Source of the DNA: Bacteroidaceae bacterium
Lineage (GTDB): Bacteria; Bacteroidota; Bacteroidia; Bacteroidales; Bacteroidaceae
Length of the DNA stretch: 64,000 bases
Direction: 5' to 3'
Assembly (NCBI GenBank): GCA_017548165.1
Contig: JAFYMW010000115.1
Span: 27,149 to 91,148 of the forward strand
How positions within the stretch are numbered: position 1 is the first letter of the stretch; each line of letters starts with the position of its first letter. The translations under genes were made by a program, and so were the position numbers. Below are positions 36,094-45,760 of the stretch, one piece after another. A model generated the notes under the pieces. The model was not told the origin of the DNA and ran no database searches. It saw only the letters and a list, made by a program, of their open reading frames with translations.

Positions 36094-36750
36094 ATGACGA
36101 GAGTCGCGAAAACAAAAGCAATACACTATGTTGTAGCAATGCTCATATGGCTTTTGCCCTTGAACATCGTGGCACAGGTATTTACCTCAGCGGAGGTTCC
36201 CGATAGCATTTGGAACAGAATGCAGGGTCATTCATATCCCGAAGGATGCACTATAGCACGCAACCAATTGCGCTACTTAAGACTATCTTATTGCGATTTC
36301 GAAGGTAATGAACACATAGGACAGATGGTATGCAACCAACTCATCTCCGACGACTTGCTATACATCTTCCGTAAACTCTACGAGGCACGCTATCCCATAG
36401 CCAGCATCAGGCTAATTGATGACTACGATGCTAATGATAGTCTGTCCATGGCAGCCAATAACACCTCGTCGTTTTGCTACCGCATGGTGCATGGCAGCCA
36501 GACGCTCTCCAAACATAGCCGTGGCATGGCTGTAGATGTGAATCCGCTATACAACCCATGCGTCTATGTCCGTTCGGGCAAAGTGTTGCCCACAGAAGGC
36601 AAGCCTTATGCCTATCAAAGAACCACACGTAAAGACATTCCTGGCAAGATTGACACCACCGACCTCTGCTATCGTCTCTTTACTCAACGAGGTTTTAGAT
36701 GGGGAGGTACATGGCGCTCGCTCAAGGACTACCAACACTTCGAGAAATAA
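36094..36750 (+). CDS. M15 family peptidoglycan peptidase
   Basis: 218 residues with a signal or anchor helix (about 11-27). The zinc-peptidase motif is SKHSRGMAVDVN (H141, D148), and the last ligand is His215 in DYQHFEK after RWGGTWRS. This matches the VanY/CwlK-like M15 group, which cleave D-Ala-D-Ala or L-Ala-D-Glu bonds in peptidoglycan peptides. Exact specificity cannot be read from sequence. It starts 6 bases after the AI-2E family gene. Confidence 0.88.
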   Translation: MTRVAKTKAIHYVVAMLIWLLPLNIVAQVFTSAEVPDSIWNRMQGHSYPEGCTIARNQLRYLRLSYCDFEGNEHIGQMVCNQLISDDLLYIFRKLYEARYPIASIRLIDDYDANDSLSMAANNTSSFCYRMVHGSQTLSKHSRGMAVDVNPLYNPCVYVRSGKVLPTEGKPYAYQRTTRKDIPGKIDTTDLCYRLFTQRGFRWGGTWRSLKDYQHFEK

Positions 36751-36794
36751 TACATAAAAATAACATTATAAACCTATAATCAAAGTATCAAACT

Positions 36795-38444
36795 ATGGCA
36801 CAAGTACCAGAGTTCAAGTACGCTCCTATGTTCCAGTTGGGCAAGGACGACACTGAGTATTATTTGCTGACAAAGGAGGGTGTCTCCGTCAGCGAGTTTG
36901 AGGGTCACAAGATTCTGAAGGTTACTCCTGAGGCCTTGACCCGTATGTCCAATCAAGCTTTCCGCGATGTTAGCTTTATGCTCCGCCGCTCACACAACGA
37001 GCAGGTGGCAAAGATCCTCTGCGATCCCGAGGCAAGCGAGAACGACAAGTATGTGGCTCTTACCTTCCTTCGCAATGCTGAGGTGGCTTGCAAGGGTCTT
37101 CTGCCTTTGTGTCAGGACACCGGTACTGCTATCATCCATGGCGAGAAGGGTCAGCAGGTGTGGACTGGTTTCTGCGACGAGGAGGCTCTCTCTCTCGGTG
37201 TGTACAAAACCTACACCGAGTGCAACCTGCGCTATAGCCAGAACGCTCCTCTCGATATGTACAACGAGGTGAACACCAAGTGCAACCTTCCCGCACAGAT
37301 TGATATCGAGGCTACCGAGGGTATGGAGTATCACTTCCTTTGCGTTACTAAGGGTGGTGGTTCTGCCAACAAGACATATCTCTATCAAGAGACAAAGGCT
37401 CGCATTCAGAATCCCGGCACTCTAATCCCCTTCCTTGTTGAGAAGATGAAGAGCCTGGGCACTGCTGCTTGTCCTCCCTACCACATTGCCATTGTTATCG
37501 GTGGTACCAGTGCCGAGCGCAACTTGCTCACCGTTAAGTTGGCATCTACTCACTATTACGACACACTACCTACTACGGGCGACGAGACTGGCCGTGCTTT
37601 CCGCGATGTGGAACTCGAGCAGCAGCTCTTGCAGGAGTGCTACAAGATTGGTCTTGGTGCACAATTCGGTGGCAAGTACATGGCTCACGATGTTCGCGTA
37701 ATTCGTCTTCCCCGTCATGGTGCCAGCTGCCCCATCGGTTTGGGTGTTAGCTGTTCGGCCGACCGTAACATCAAGTGTAAAATTAACGAGCAGGGTATCT
37801 GGATTGAGAAGATGGACGACAAGCCATACGAACTCATCCCCGAGGAGCTACGCAATGCAGGTGAGGGCGATGTTGTCAAGGTAGACCTCAACCAGCCCAT
37901 GGCAGATGTCTGCAAGCAGTTGTCCAACTATCCCATCGGCACACGCCTTAGCCTTAACGGCACCATCATCGTGGGTCGCGACATTGCACACGCCAAGCTC
38001 AAGGCTCGTCTGGATGCCGGCGAGGGTATGCCCCAGTACATGAAGGACCATCCCGTCTACTATGCAGGTCCTGCCAAGACTCCCGCTGGCATGGCATGTG
38101 GCTCTATGGGCCCCACCACAGCAGGACGTATGGATCCCTATGTATATGAGTTCCAGGACAACGGCGGTTCTATGATCATGTTGGCAAAGGGTAACCGTAG
38201 CGAGGACGTAACACGCGCTTGTAAGGATCATGGCGGCTTCTATCTTGGTTCGATTGGTGGTCCTGCAGCCATCCTGGCACAGAACAACATCAAGTCCATC
38301 GAGTGCGTTGAGTATCCCGAACTTGGCATGGAAGCCATCTGGAAGATTGAGGTTGAGGACTTCCCTGCCTTTATTCTGGTTGACGACAAGGGCAATGACT
38401 TCTTCAAGCAACTTAAGCCCTGCACAGGTTGCACTATCCTGTAA
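36795..38444 (+). CDS. Fumarate hydratase class I (Fe-S, oxygen-sensitive)
   Basis: 549 residues, single-chain FumA/FumB type with alpha and beta parts fused. [55 protein letters not shown] and [14 protein letters not shown] are conserved; Cys residues in these blocks bind the [4Fe-4S] cluster. It interconverts fumarate and malate, a step of the reductive branch leading to succinate in anaerobic Bacteroidales. Codon use is strongly biased to G/C-ending codons and unlike the A/T-richer neighbours, as expected for a highly expressed gene. It has its own terminator. Confidence 0.95.
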   Translation: MAQVPEFKYAPMFQLGKDDTEYYLLTKEGVSVSEFEGHKILKVTPEALTRMSNQAFRDVSFMLRRSHNEQVAKILCDPEASENDKYVALTFLRNAEVACKGLLPLCQDTGTAIIHGEKGQQVWTGFCDEEALSLGVYKTYTECNLRYSQNAPLDMYNEVNTKCNLPAQIDIEATEGMEYHFLCVTKGGGSANKTYLYQETKARIQNPGTLIPFLVEKMKSLGTAACPPYHIAIVIGGTSAERNLLTVKLASTHYYDTLPTTGDETGRAFRDVELEQQLLQECYKIGLGAQFGGKYMAHDVRVIRLPRHGASCPIGLGVSCSADRNIKCKINEQGIWIEKMDDKPYELIPEELRNAGEGDVVKVDLNQPMADVCKQLSNYPIGTRLSLNGTIIVGRDIAHAKLKARLDAGEGMPQYMKDHPVYYAGPAKTPAGMACGSMGPTTAGRMDPYVYEFQDNGGSMIMLAKGNRSEDVTRACKDHGGFYLGSIGGPAAILAQNNIKSIECVEYPELGMEAIWKIEVEDFPAFILVDDKGNDFFKQLKPCTGCTIL

Positions 38445-38469
38445 GCACGCAATCTCAGTATATATATCC

Positions 38470-38509
38470 CAAGGGCATGCTACTATTTGTGGCATGCCCT
38501 TGTTTTATT
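38470..38509 (+). terminator. Terminator of the fumarase gene
   Basis: An 11-bp perfect stem (38470-38480 with 38492-38502) followed by TTTTATT. Confidence 0.9.
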
Positions 38510-38619
38510 GCACTATTTTGGCAAGAGACAATATCAAAGTTAGATTAAATAATCGAATTTATTGGTATGTGCGTAAAAAACATTAACTTTACGCAAGAGT
38601 ATACCTTCAAACTCGTCCC

Positions 38620-40647
38620 ATGCATAGATTGGCAAGCATATTTCTAACGATTATACTATCGGCTTTGGTTCCTCTACACAGCCATGCAGATTCTGTACCT
38701 GATAGAAAAAAGTCCTCCCTACCTCCAGACTATACCTGTCTATCTTGGGATGATTTTATACAAAGACTCAGCATTAGCCACGAAGAGGAGGGAGAAGAGC
38801 AATGGGAAATGTTAGTAGAACAATTGGAATGGCTACACACCCATCCTATCGATATCAATAATGCTGGACCAGAAGAAATGGCTATACTTCCATTCCTCAC
38901 TCCTGCTCAGATAGAGGCCATTCAAGCCTATGTGCATCTGGATGGTCCCATGAAATCATTAGGAGAATTGGCACTGATACCCGCATTGGACAATAGCACA
39001 AGAGAAGTTTTGCCCCTATTTTTCGTTGTAAAACAAGAAAGTGCAAAACGGCAGGGGAATGAAGACAAAGGATGGTTTGCCTATTCAAAACATGCACTGG
39101 ACACCCGTATGGATATACCTTTGTATTATCGCAAAGGATATCAAACTGGCAAATATCGAAGGAATCCGCTATATTCACGTATAAGATACAACATGGAAAG
39201 CAAGCATGTATTAATTGGTGCACATGCCAAGAAAGATCCTGGCGAAGTTTTCTATGATAGTTATGGTGGCTATGCCATGATTCGCGACAAAGGCTTGATA
39301 CGTACAGCCATCATCGGTGACTATCGTGCCGGATGGGGCGAAGGTCTAGTTATAGGCAGGGGAGGTTACATGAGCAAAAGTAATATGATGACTTCTTCTG
39401 GCCAAGGTATACGCCCCATGACAGGTGTTGCCGAATATACCTTCCTACGAGGAATGGCAATAACACTAGGAAGAGCACAGACATACCAACAACGTCAAAA
39501 CATCACAGGCACTATTTTTGCATCATTTCAAGCTATTGATGCCACCCTTAACGAAGAGGGCGAAGTAAAGACATTGATAGAAAGCGGATACCATCGTACC
39601 GACACAGAATATGCCAAGAAGCACAACACACTTACCTCACTACTGGGAGCACACGTTCAGGCCAACATAGGTAATTTCCAATTGGGAGCTACTGGATATT
39701 GGCAACATTTCAACAGGACACTCTCACCGGGAGACGACAAGTACCGACGATGGTACCCAAGAGGTAAGAACTTCGGCATAATAGGTATACACGGAGGATA
39801 TAGCCAGTATAGATGGAGCATTTCCGGAGAAGTGGCATATAGTACGGAGAACTCTGGAATAGCAGCATTGGGACGCATTCAATGGCTCGCTGACAAACGA
39901 TTAAAGATTGGCGCATTGGGCAGATACTATGATCATAAATACCATTCGTTCCAGGCCTCTGCAATATGCGAGAACTCCAATGTACAAAATGAATTGGGAG
40001 GAATGCTAAGCTTAGAAGCTCAACCTTTCTCCAGACTTACCATCTCGGCATATGCCGACTTCTTTGCAGATTATTGGCCACGATACGGCATGACAAAATC
40101 TAGCTATGGACAAGAACTAATGGCAGAAGCAAAATGGCAGATGCACTCAAAGCATGCATTGTCCGTCAGATACCAACTCAAGCGCAAAGCTTCCAACGAC
40201 CAGATGACACCACATAACAAAATAAGGATGCAATGGTCATATCTGCCACGCGACGGATGGAAGTTACAAAGCACTGCATATATCCACCTTGCATCCACAT
40301 ACACCCCTGGCTATGCGATAAGCCAAATGATACAAGGACAAATGCTCAAGGGCAAAGCTTTGCGAGCTGGCATCATGATGGGATATTTCCATGCACCAGA
40401 CTATAGCACACGTGTATATATCTACGAACCCTCGCTCTGGAATTCAAGCACCTCAACATCGTTCTATGGACATGGTATCCGTATGGCTGCATGCATAAGA
40501 TACAGCATACTTGCATTGAAACTTACATTAGAGGCCAAGTATAGCGTCACACATATGTTTGACCGAGAAACAATATCCTCGGGGCTGCAGGAAATTCTTT
40601 CACCCACGCGCCAAGATGTATCATTGCAAGCAAAGGTTAACTTCTAA
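38620..40647 (+). CDS. Exported protein with ComEA-like helix-hairpin-helix domain and predicted outer-membrane barrel
   Basis: 675 residues. A signal peptide (about 1-24, ending HADS) is followed by a ComEA-like HhH domain at about 75-135 (IDINNAGPEEMAILPFLTPA, then GPMKSLGELALIPAL). The two hairpins, normally G-I-G, read F-L-T and A-L-D here. From about 170 to the end, alternating aromatic and polar strands with repeated Tyr and Gly (YDSYGGYAMIRDKGLIRTAI; IGRGGYMSKSNMMTSSGQ) and a final strand ending KVNF predict an outer-membrane beta-barrel. Such HhH-barrel proteins are common in Bacteroidetes but uncharacterised as far as I know. It stands alone between two terminators. Confidence 0.8.
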   Translation: MHRLASIFLTIILSALVPLHSHADSVPDRKKSSLPPDYTCLSWDDFIQRLSISHEEEGEEQWEMLVEQLEWLHTHPIDINNAGPEEMAILPFLTPAQIEAIQAYVHLDGPMKSLGELALIPALDNSTREVLPLFFVVKQESAKRQGNEDKGWFAYSKHALDTRMDIPLYYRKGYQTGKYRRNPLYSRIRYNMESKHVLIGAHAKKDPGEVFYDSYGGYAMIRDKGLIRTAIIGDYRAGWGEGLVIGRGGYMSKSNMMTSSGQGIRPMTGVAEYTFLRGMAITLGRAQTYQQRQNITGTIFASFQAIDATLNEEGEVKTLIESGYHRTDTEYAKKHNTLTSLLGAHVQANIGNFQLGATGYWQHFNRTLSPGDDKYRRWYPRGKNFGIIGIHGGYSQYRWSISGEVAYSTENSGIAALGRIQWLADKRLKIGALGRYYDHKYHSFQASAICENSNVQNELGGMLSLEAQPFSRLTISAYADFFADYWPRYGMTKSSYGQELMAEAKWQMHSKHALSVRYQLKRKASNDQMTPHNKIRMQWSYLPRDGWKLQSTAYIHLASTYTPGYAISQMIQGQMLKGKALRAGIMMGYFHAPDYSTRVYIYEPSLWNSSTSTSFYGHGIRMAACIRYSILALKLTLEAKYSVTHMFDRETISSGLQEILSPTRQDVSLQAKVNF

Positions 40648-40656
40648 AGACATTGC

Positions 40657-40690
40657 CTAAAAAAGGAGTGCCATATGTACGACACTCCTT
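40657..40690 (-). terminator. Terminator of the yicC-rseP operon
   Basis: An 8-bp stem (40663-40670 with 40683-40690) with a T-run on the minus strand (complement of 40659-40664). It may also end the convergent HhH-barrel gene. Confidence 0.7.
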
Positions 40691-40735
40691 ATTATATATA
40701 ATATGATACGAGATTTATATTCCTATGAGGAACGT

Positions 40736-42148
40736 TTAGAAGAAGAACCTCAGTACATCATTGCCTATAGCCAACAACATCAAACCAAAAAGAATGAACA
40801 TACCTATATTCTGTATTATTCCCATCACACGCAGTGAAGGAGGACGACGGAAGATTCCCTCATAAATCAGCAACACTATATGACCGCCATCAAGACCTGG
40901 TATAGGCAAGATATTCATCACAGCAAGGATAATACTGAGGAATGCCGTCATATTCCAAAATATCTGCCAATCCCATGTTTCGGGGAACAGACTGCCAATA
41001 GTCAGGAACGAGCCAACCTGCTTGACACCATCCTTGTTAAATAGATACTTGAGGGAAACAACATAATCTGTAATTGTCTCCCATGCAAAAGCACATCCGG
41101 CAGGGATACTTTGTAGGAATGTATAAGAACGCTTTTCTGTTGGTATCTTCTGGTATTCACTATTGTCCCATAGCAAACCCATCTTGACATCAGGAGAAAG
41201 AGCTAAAGACAGGGTATCTGGAGATTGAGAATCATGAGACAAACGCACAACACTGAGAGTAAGCGCACGCAAACTATCCTCGTGCGTACAACCTGAAGCA
41301 GAGAGAATATCCATACAACGTCCCATCTCAACATTCACATCAGCAACATCTAATGTGGTACGACCATTAATCGCAAGTATCTTATCACCCACTTTCATAC
41401 CTGCCTTAGATGCTGGCATATCCTCAACCAGTTGTGCCACAACAGGCTTTAATGGCAGAGAGAAAAACAATGGTGCCTTTTGCATCTCTAGCAGAGATAC
41501 ACCCTCAGCAGGCATTTCTATATCCACCTCTACCCCATCACGAAGTACAGTAACCATCTTTGCCTCAGAAATGTCCATCATCAAGGCTCCTGTGCTAAAA
41601 CCTTCTATTTCTATTCCATCAACACGGATAGGAGTATCACCATTGCGAAAACCTATCTGCTGAGCCATGGTATTGAAATTAAGACCATAGGGCAAATTGC
41701 GCATTGGTGTTATCTCGCGTCCCCAGGTGAACATAATAGCAGAATACACCACCAATGCGGTAATAAGATTGAAAAGCACTCCGCCAAACATAATCAAGAA
41801 ACGACGCCATACGGGTTTCTGGTTGAAATCCGTTGCTTCGGGCTGACGTGCAGCAACTTCATCTGCATCCTTGGTTTCATCAACCATTCCAGCTATGCTG
41901 ACATAACCACCAAGTGGCAACCAACCTATACCATACTCTGTCTCATTGTCCTTGAAATAAGGGAATAGTTTGGTAAACCACTTATCACGAGTGGAGAAGA
42001 GATGAAAATAGGGATTAAAGAAAAGATAGAACTTCTCAACCTTCACTCCCGAGAACTTAGCAAAGAGAAAATGTCCGCCTTCGTGGAGAAAAACCAAGAG
42101 GCTGAGACTGCATACCATTTGAAGTATCTGTAAAAATGAAATGCTCAT
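40736..42148 (-). CDS. rseP: Site-2 protease RseP (M50)
   Basis: 470 residues. The first helix carries the zinc motif HEGGH (22-26), and a late helix carries NILPIPGLDGGH with the third metal ligand. One clear PDZ domain (about 205-290, VEDMPASKAGMKVGDKILAI) and a weaker one lie between. It performs intramembrane cleavage, typically of anti-sigma factors, in the inner membrane. It closes the eight-gene minus-strand run, 58 bases after dxr, before a terminator. Confidence 0.93.
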   Translation of the reverse strand: MSISFLQILQMVCSLSLLVFLHEGGHFLFAKFSGVKVEKFYLFFNPYFHLFSTRDKWFTKLFPYFKDNETEYGIGWLPLGGYVSIAGMVDETKDADEVAARQPEATDFNQKPVWRRFLIMFGGVLFNLITALVVYSAIMFTWGREITPMRNLPYGLNFNTMAQQIGFRNGDTPIRVDGIEIEGFSTGALMMDISEAKMVTVLRDGVEVDIEMPAEGVSLLEMQKAPLFFSLPLKPVVAQLVEDMPASKAGMKVGDKILAINGRTTLDVADVNVEMGRCMDILSASGCTHEDSLRALTLSVVRLSHDSQSPDTLSLALSPDVKMGLLWDNSEYQKIPTEKRSYTFLQSIPAGCAFAWETITDYVVSLKYLFNKDGVKQVGSFLTIGSLFPETWDWQIFWNMTAFLSIILAVMNILPIPGLDGGHIVLLIYEGIFRRPPSLRVMGIIQNIGMFILFGLMLLAIGNDVLRFFF

Positions 42149-42206
42149 TGGTTAATTATTATAAATGTTTTGTTTATGTATATCTTTTAAAAAAACAGGA
42201 AATGCG

Positions 42207-43352
42207 TTACAGAAGACCAGTAGCCACCTCTCTTGCAATGCGGTCGGTCTCCAGATAATCATCAAGAGTGGGTTCCTTAATGAAAGTAACGCGCGCCAAA
42301 GTTTCTGAAATAATATCTGCCATCTGCAGGAATCCACATTTCTCCTGACGGAAAGCCAGATTGACAACCTCGTTGGCTGCATTTACCACACATGCAGCAT
42401 TACCTCCTAGACGTAAAGCCTCGTATGCCATTGCCAAACAAGGGAAACGGTCCATATCGGGACGTTCGAAAGTGAGGTCGTGCATATCCCACCAGTCTAT
42501 ACGTGGGAAACCACTCTTCAATCTCACAGGATAAGACATAGCCAACTGTATGGGAACTCTCATATCTGGTGCTCCAAGTTGTGCTTTCACAGCACCATCC
42601 TCAAACTGAACTGCACTATGCACTATACTCTGCGGATGCACAACCACTTGAATCTTGTCGGCATCAACATCAAACAACCATTTGGCTTCGATTACTTCAA
42701 AACCCTTGTTCATCATCGTAGCCGAATCAATTGTTATTTTGGCACCCATATCCCAATTGGGATGCTTCAATGCCTGTGCGGCAGTGACATGCGCCATCTC
42801 GTCGAGAGAGAACTTGCGGAAAGGACCACCCGAAGCCGTGAGGATAATCTTCTCTATAGCACTCTCCTCGCCCATTAAACTCTGGAAAATGGCAGAATGC
42901 TCGCTATCCACTGGCAACATGGGCACACCATATTGTTGACATAATGCTGTGATAAGTTCACCAGCAACAACAAGTGTTTCTTTATTTGCCAGAGCAATAG
43001 GTTTCCTTGCCTTGATAGCAGAAATCGTTGGACGCAAACCGCTAAAACCTACCAAAGCTGTGAGTACCATATCCACTGGCTCCATAGCAACAACCTGACA
43101 CAAAGCCTCGCTACCAGCATAGACCTGTATAGGCAAATCAGACAAAGCCTCGGACACCTTGGTATATTGGCTCTCATCGGCAATGACCACAGCACATGGA
43201 ATAAACTTTCTGGCTTGTGATATCAACAAATCGGCATTATTACCGGCAGTAAGCACATAAGCCTCAAACAAATCGCTATGCTCATCAATAACGTCCAAGG
43301 CCTGGGTACCGATACTACCCGTAGAACCTAAAATACATATTTTTCTTTTCAT
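42207..43352 (-). CDS. dxr: 1-deoxy-D-xylulose 5-phosphate reductoisomerase
   Basis: 381 residues, normal length. ILGSTGSIGTQALDVI is the NADPH site; ALVGFSGLRPT, LANKETLVVAGEL, VDSEHSAIFQ (metal-binding DSEH) and ASGGPFR are conserved DXR blocks. It makes MEP, the committed step of the non-mevalonate isoprenoid pathway. It lies 7 bases after rimM. The next gene, rseP, follows dxr in many bacteria. Confidence 0.97.
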   Translation of the reverse strand: MKRKICILGSTGSIGTQALDVIDEHSDLFEAYVLTAGNNADLLISQARKFIPCAVVIADESQYTKVSEALSDLPIQVYAGSEALCQVVAMEPVDMVLTALVGFSGLRPTISAIKARKPIALANKETLVVAGELITALCQQYGVPMLPVDSEHSAIFQSLMGEESAIEKIILTASGGPFRKFSLDEMAHVTAAQALKHPNWDMGAKITIDSATMMNKGFEVIEAKWLFDVDADKIQVVVHPQSIVHSAVQFEDGAVKAQLGAPDMRVPIQLAMSYPVRLKSGFPRIDWWDMHDLTFERPDMDRFPCLAMAYEALRLGGNAACVVNAANEVVNLAFRQEKCGFLQMADIISETLARVTFIKEPTLDDYLETDRIAREVATGLL

Positions 43353-43359
43353 ATCATTC

Positions 43360-43860
43360 TTACAAATCTAAAAGTCCTGAAGGTAAATTGGTGTAGATAG
43401 TTCGCACCGATGCATCTATTCTATCTATAAAATCCTCTGTAGCAGGTATCAGCTTACCACCGACACAAAAGATAGTATTTGCAGTTGAATCCTCGACATA
43501 ATCAATCTCTCCCACAACACCTTCGTTGACATCCACCAATGTCCAACCAGTAAAATGTTTCCATGTGTACTCATCGTCCTCGTCGGGCTCGGGAGTAAGA
43601 TCGTAAGGAAAATAAACATCAACACCAACATATTCGGATGCATCCTCGGAATTGTCGATATCCTGAAACTTTAGCAAGGCAACAGAGTCACTGCGGAAAC
43701 GCCACCCCTCCAGAAAAAACGGTACCTGAATGCCGTCAACCTCAAGAAATACATATTCAGCATCCGCTCTATCCCAGACGTCATCGGTAAAATTCATTGA
43801 CAACTCACCTGCAATACCATGAGTGCGGGTAATTGTTCCTATCTTGTATGTTTCTATCAT
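43360..43860 (-). CDS. rimM: Ribosome maturation factor RimM
   Basis: 166 residues. The N-terminal IGTITRTHGIAGELSMNF is the RimM signature, and the C-terminal PRC-barrel part contains WTLVDVNEGVVGEIDYVED. An acidic loop (PEPDEDDEY) is inserted near 90-100. It binds S19 and helps 30S head assembly. The start overlaps the last 4 bases of murA, implying coupled translation. Confidence 0.93.
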   Translation of the reverse strand: MIETYKIGTITRTHGIAGELSMNFTDDVWDRADAEYVFLEVDGIQVPFFLEGWRFRSDSVALLKFQDIDNSEDASEYVGVDVYFPYDLTPEPDEDDEYTWKHFTGWTLVDVNEGVVGEIDYVEDSTANTIFCVGGKLIPATEDFIDRIDASVRTIYTNLPSGLLDL

Positions 43861-45164
43861 TCCACTCTTGTTATTTTTGCACCCAAGCCATTAAGACGTT
43901 CCTCAATATTCTCGTAGCCACGATCTATCTGACCTATATTATCAATACGACTGGTGCCCGAAGCACTCAATGCTGCAATAAGCATTGCAATACCTGCACG
44001 AATATCTGGAGAAGTCATACGGCCACCTTTAAGTTGAAACTGTTTATCATGGCCTATCACAACAGCACGATGAGGATCACAAAGTATTATCTGCGCACCC
44101 ATGTCTATCAACTTATCCACAAAGAACAACCTACTTTCAAACATCTTCTGATGTATCAGCACACTACCCTTGGCCTGGCATGCGACAACAAGCAAAATGC
44201 TAAGCAGGTCTGGAGTCAATCCCGGCCATGGTGCATCGGCTATGGTCATAATACTTCCATCAAGGAATGACTCTATCTCGTAATGTTCCTGTTTGGGAAC
44301 AAAGATATCGTCGCCACGAAGCTCTATCTTGATACCTAAACGCTGGAATACACTAGGTATTATTCCCAATTGGTCAAAACGCACATTACGAATAAGTACT
44401 CCATCTCCACACATTGCTGCCATACCTATGAAAGAGCCAACCTCAATCATATCTGGCAATATTGTGTGAGTAGTACCAGACAACTCCTTAACACCAGTAA
44501 TGGTGAGAAGGTTTGACCCAATACCCTCTATCCTAGCACCCATGCCACACAACATTGAGCACAATTGTTGCAGATATGGTTCGCAAGCAGCATTATATAT
44601 TGTTGTCACTCCTTCTGCCAGAACTGCCGCCATAAGTATATTTGCTGTACCTGTGACAGAAGCCTCATCGAGAAGCATATATGTGCCTTTCAAACCATTG
44701 GACCTAATATCAAAGACTCCACGCTCAACATTATAGGAAAACTCTGCACCAAGTTTCTGAATTCCCATGAAGTGTGTATCAAGTCGCCTGCGACCTATCT
44801 TGTCACCACCAGGTTTACTCACCATAGCATGACCGAAACGTGCCACCAACGGACCTACCAACATGACACTGCCACGCAGACGCGAGCAACGCTCGAGAAA
44901 TTCATCACTTTGCAGATAACTAACATCTACACTATCGGCCTGAAAGGTCATATCGCCCTGTCCATGACGGGTAACACGTACTCCTACATCCTGAAGCAGG
45001 CGTATCTGATTGTTAACATCAGCGATATCTGGCAAATTACTGATTCTTACTGGTTCTGAAGTCAGCAATGTCGCACACAACACCTGCAAAGCCTCATTTT
45101 TAGCCCCCTGAGGTATTATTTCTCCGCTCAAAGGACGACCTCCTTCTATAATAAATGCAGACAT
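43857..45164 (-). CDS. murA: UDP-N-acetylglucosamine 1-carboxyvinyltransferase MurA, Asp-type active site
   Basis: 435 residues, slightly longer than E. coli MurA (419). K22 in GAKNEAL matches the conserved lysine. The active-site loop reads PGGDKIGRRRLDTH (118-131), so the usual catalytic Cys of GGC is Asp121. ILPDMIEVGSFIGMAAM (substrate-binding DxIE) is conserved. It transfers enolpyruvyl from PEP to UDP-GlcNAc, the first committed step of peptidoglycan synthesis. Natural Cys-to-Asp MurA enzymes (for example in mycobacteria and chlamydiae) are active but resist fosfomycin. It overlaps the DUF4290 gene by one base and rimM by four. Confidence 0.96.
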   Translation of the reverse strand: MSAFIIEGGRPLSGEIIPQGAKNEALQVLCATLLTSEPVRISNLPDIADVNNQIRLLQDVGVRVTRHGQGDMTFQADSVDVSYLQSDEFLERCSRLRGSVMLVGPLVARFGHAMVSKPGGDKIGRRRLDTHFMGIQKLGAEFSYNVERGVFDIRSNGLKGTYMLLDEASVTGTANILMAAVLAEGVTTIYNAACEPYLQQLCSMLCGMGARIEGIGSNLLTITGVKELSGTTHTILPDMIEVGSFIGMAAMCGDGVLIRNVRFDQLGIIPSVFQRLGIKIELRGDDIFVPKQEHYEIESFLDGSIMTIADAPWPGLTPDLLSILLVVACQAKGSVLIHQKMFESRLFFVDKLIDMGAQIILCDPHRAVVIGHDKQFQLKGGRMTSPDIRAGIAMLIAALSASGTSRIDNIGQIDRGYENIEERLNGLGAKITRVE

Positions 45165-45760
45165 TATTTTTTATTCTTTCGTTTTAGGATATTCGTTGAC
45201 ACTGTCATAAGAGCAGCATACTGGTGTCCTTCCAAAGCATCTGTCAGTTTCTTACCTGGAGCATAGCGCTCAATATCATTAGCAACCTTTTCCTCACTCA
45301 TCACATCTGGATTCCACGTGAAAAGGCTCTGTTTCATACGATTGGCAGTTTGTCGAACCAAAGCATCGCGCATCTCTCCTTCGGGCATATCCTTCAACAC
45401 CTCCAATGCCTGCTCCACGAGATAGCCATAATGTCTATGTCGTATATTTCGCTGAGGCTTAGACATCGCAGTTGTCCGTTTGACATATTCTTCTTGTGGA
45501 ATAATTTCTACTGGGTAATCTATGTCAAGTTTAAAACCGCTTATTACCGCCAAATGATTCCACAACTTCATTTGGGTTTCCGGAGAGGAAAGTTTTTCCT
45601 GTAGTAGACTTGCCATTGCAGAAACTATGCTCTGAGCACAAAACAATCTCTCCTCCCTATCCTCAATGCTCATACAATGCTGTACCATTTCGTGTACAGC
45701 ACGACCATACTCTGGCATCACAAGATGCTCCCTCTCTGTATTGTATCGTATCTTGTTCAT
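45164..45760 (-). CDS. DUF4290 family protein
   Basis: 198 residues, all-helical by appearance. The N-terminal IRYNTEREHLVMPEYGRAVH and the later RHRHYGYLVEQAL are typical of DUF4290, found next to murA in Bacteroidetes. It has no signal peptide and no catalytic motif. The C-terminus is basic (ILKRKNKK). The one-base overlap with murA and four-base overlap with tsaB point to tight coexpression. The function is unknown. Confidence 0.85.
   Translation of the reverse strand: MNKIRYNTEREHLVMPEYGRAVHEMVQHCMSIEDREERLFCAQSIVSAMASLLQEKLSSPETQMKLWNHLAVISGFKLDIDYPVEIIPQEEYVKRTTAMSKPQRNIRHRHYGYLVEQALEVLKDMPEGEMRDALVRQTANRMKQSLFTWNPDVMSEEKVANDIERYAPGKKLTDALEGHQYAALMTVSTNILKRKNKK

Noticed and set aside
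45310-45325. CACGTG-centred sequence as a parS site
   Set aside because: The core CACGTG is present, but only about half of the flanking TGTT/AACA positions match, and it lies inside the DUF4290 coding region far from parAB.
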